IMG/VR virus record: IMGVR_UViG_3300036045_000028
Span: 1 to 42,625 of that record
Reading direction: 5' to 3' (one strand)
DNA: 42,625 nt
Source of the DNA: a virus
The position numbers and the translations under genes were made by a program. Within the stretch, counting starts at the first letter, position 1; every line of letters begins with the position of its first letter. The notes beneath the pieces are model-generated. The model saw only the letters and a program-made list of their open reading frames with translations, was not told the DNA's origin and ran no database searches. Positions 42,258 through 42,625 of the stretch are shown here, piece after piece.

Positions 42258-42625
42258 AAAACACCCGCGCACATACGCGCTACTATACTTCGGATAAGCA
42301 GCTAGTTCCTGGTGCAACAACAGTCCTTTCCCTGCTTGCCAAACCCGCCCTAATCAAATGGGCAAACAATCTAGGTTTACAGGGCATAGACAGCAGTAAG
42401 TATGTCGATGCTGCCGCACAGATAGGGACTTGTGCCCACTTACTTGTCCAATCGCATCTATCTAAAGAAACACCCAACCTATCTGCCTTTTCGCCCGACA
42501 CTATCAGCCAAGCGGAAAACAGCCTATTATCATTTTATGAGTGGGAGAAAAGCCACACACTTATACCGTTTTTTCTTGAAAAGTCGCTAGTGAGCGATAA
42601 ACATAAGTTCGGCGGCAGTATTGAC
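42254..42625 (+). CDS. RecB/Cas4-like PD-(D/E)XK exonuclease, N-terminal part (continues at base 2)
   Basis: The 5' part of the nuclease gene. ATG 42254 overlaps the previous stop (ATGA). The first 80 residues (start K-N-T-R-A-H-T-R-Y-Y) include P-G-A-T-T-V-L-S-L-L, a helix with A-L-I-K-W-A-N-N-L-G-L-Q and A-A-Q-I-G-T-C-A-H, which precede the catalytic core in many RecB-like phage nucleases. Bases 42499-42625 repeat bases 1-127, so the window ends inside the core. Full length is 213 residues. Confidence 0.8.
   Translation, partial: MKNTRAHTRYYTSDKQLVPGATTVLSLLAKPALIKWANNLGLQGIDSSKYVDAAAQIGTCAHLLVQSHLSKETPNLSAFSPDTISQAENSLLSFYEWEKSHTLIPFFLEKSLVSDKHKFGGSID
42499..42625. repeat. Terminal identity with bases 1-127 (circle join)
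   Basis: Second copy of the 127-base identity that closes the sequence into a circle; it lies within the RecB-like nuclease gene. Confidence 0.93.

Noticed and set aside
1-42625. tRNA genes
   Set aside because: No stretch with a recognisable T-loop (GGTTCGAATCC-like) and paired acceptor arms was noticed by eye; a tRNA model search would settle it.

Overview
The window is a complete temperate phage (or excised prophage) genome. Bases 1-127 are identical to bases 42499-42625, so the sequence closes into a circle of 42,498 bp, and one nuclease gene runs across the join. The virion genes (P22/T7-type portal, a long nozzle-like tail protein, three consecutive ejection-type proteins, and no tail tube, sheath or tape measure) indicate a short-tailed, podovirus-like particle. 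AGGAGG-type ribosome sites, frequent GTG/TTG starts, a RinA/ArpU-type late regulator and a scaffold protein starting with the K-F-D-L-Q-L-F motif point to a Firmicutes host. Two overlapping, out-of-frame, secreted coiled-coil proteins next to the holin and endolysin look like a spanin pair, which suggests a host with an outer membrane such as the Negativicutes. The host is an inference; the closed circle is seen directly.

Layout. (1) 36.3-38.6 kb is the lysogeny switch: a tyrosine integrase and a CI-like repressor read leftward from a repressor promoter, and a Cro-like protein reads rightward from a consensus promoter. TTTCTAAC repeats around the integrase end may be attP arm sites. (2) From 38.6 kb through the join to 7.6 kb is the long rightward early region: a BRO/KilAC-type antirepressor, a protein with sixteen 8-residue repeats, many small genes, a recombination set (RecB-like nuclease, Sak4-like ATPase, DUF669-type ssDNA-binding protein, RusA resolvase), a radical SAM enzyme of unknown function, a replication initiator with an origin-like iteron and hairpin cluster inside it, and a DnaC-like helicase loader. 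(3) 7.6-10.4 kb is a leftward operon of about twelve very small genes of unknown function under one near-consensus promoter, several preceded by a GC-rich hairpin just upstream of the ribosome site. (4) 10.5-12.5 kb holds small rightward genes, the RinA/ArpU-type regulator, and a late promoter with two GGGACTTTT repeats over its -35 position and a terminator-like hairpin right after the predicted start of transcription. (5) 12.5-32.0 kb is the late region: terminase, portal, scaffold, capsid, tail and ejection proteins. (6) 32.0-35.8 kb holds lysis and accessory genes: a BhlA/UviB-like holin, an endolysin, a metallophosphoesterase, a DUF3310 protein, a protein resembling the C-terminal tail of anaerobic ribonucleotide reductase, and the overlapping spanin-like pair. 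Two tiny leftward membrane-protein genes with their own promoters (32.1 and 35.9 kb) look like morons.

The most striking finding is that two essential late genes are invaded by homing endonucleases in different ways. The major capsid gene carries a group I intron with a LAGLIDADG gene, and the splice sites can be read directly (exon T19169 joined to A20007 restores the capsid frame). The large terminase gene is cut by an HNH endonuclease gene with no intron around it. This leaves the ATPase and nuclease domains of the packaging motor as two separate proteins, as in known gene-splitting insertions by free-standing endonucleases.
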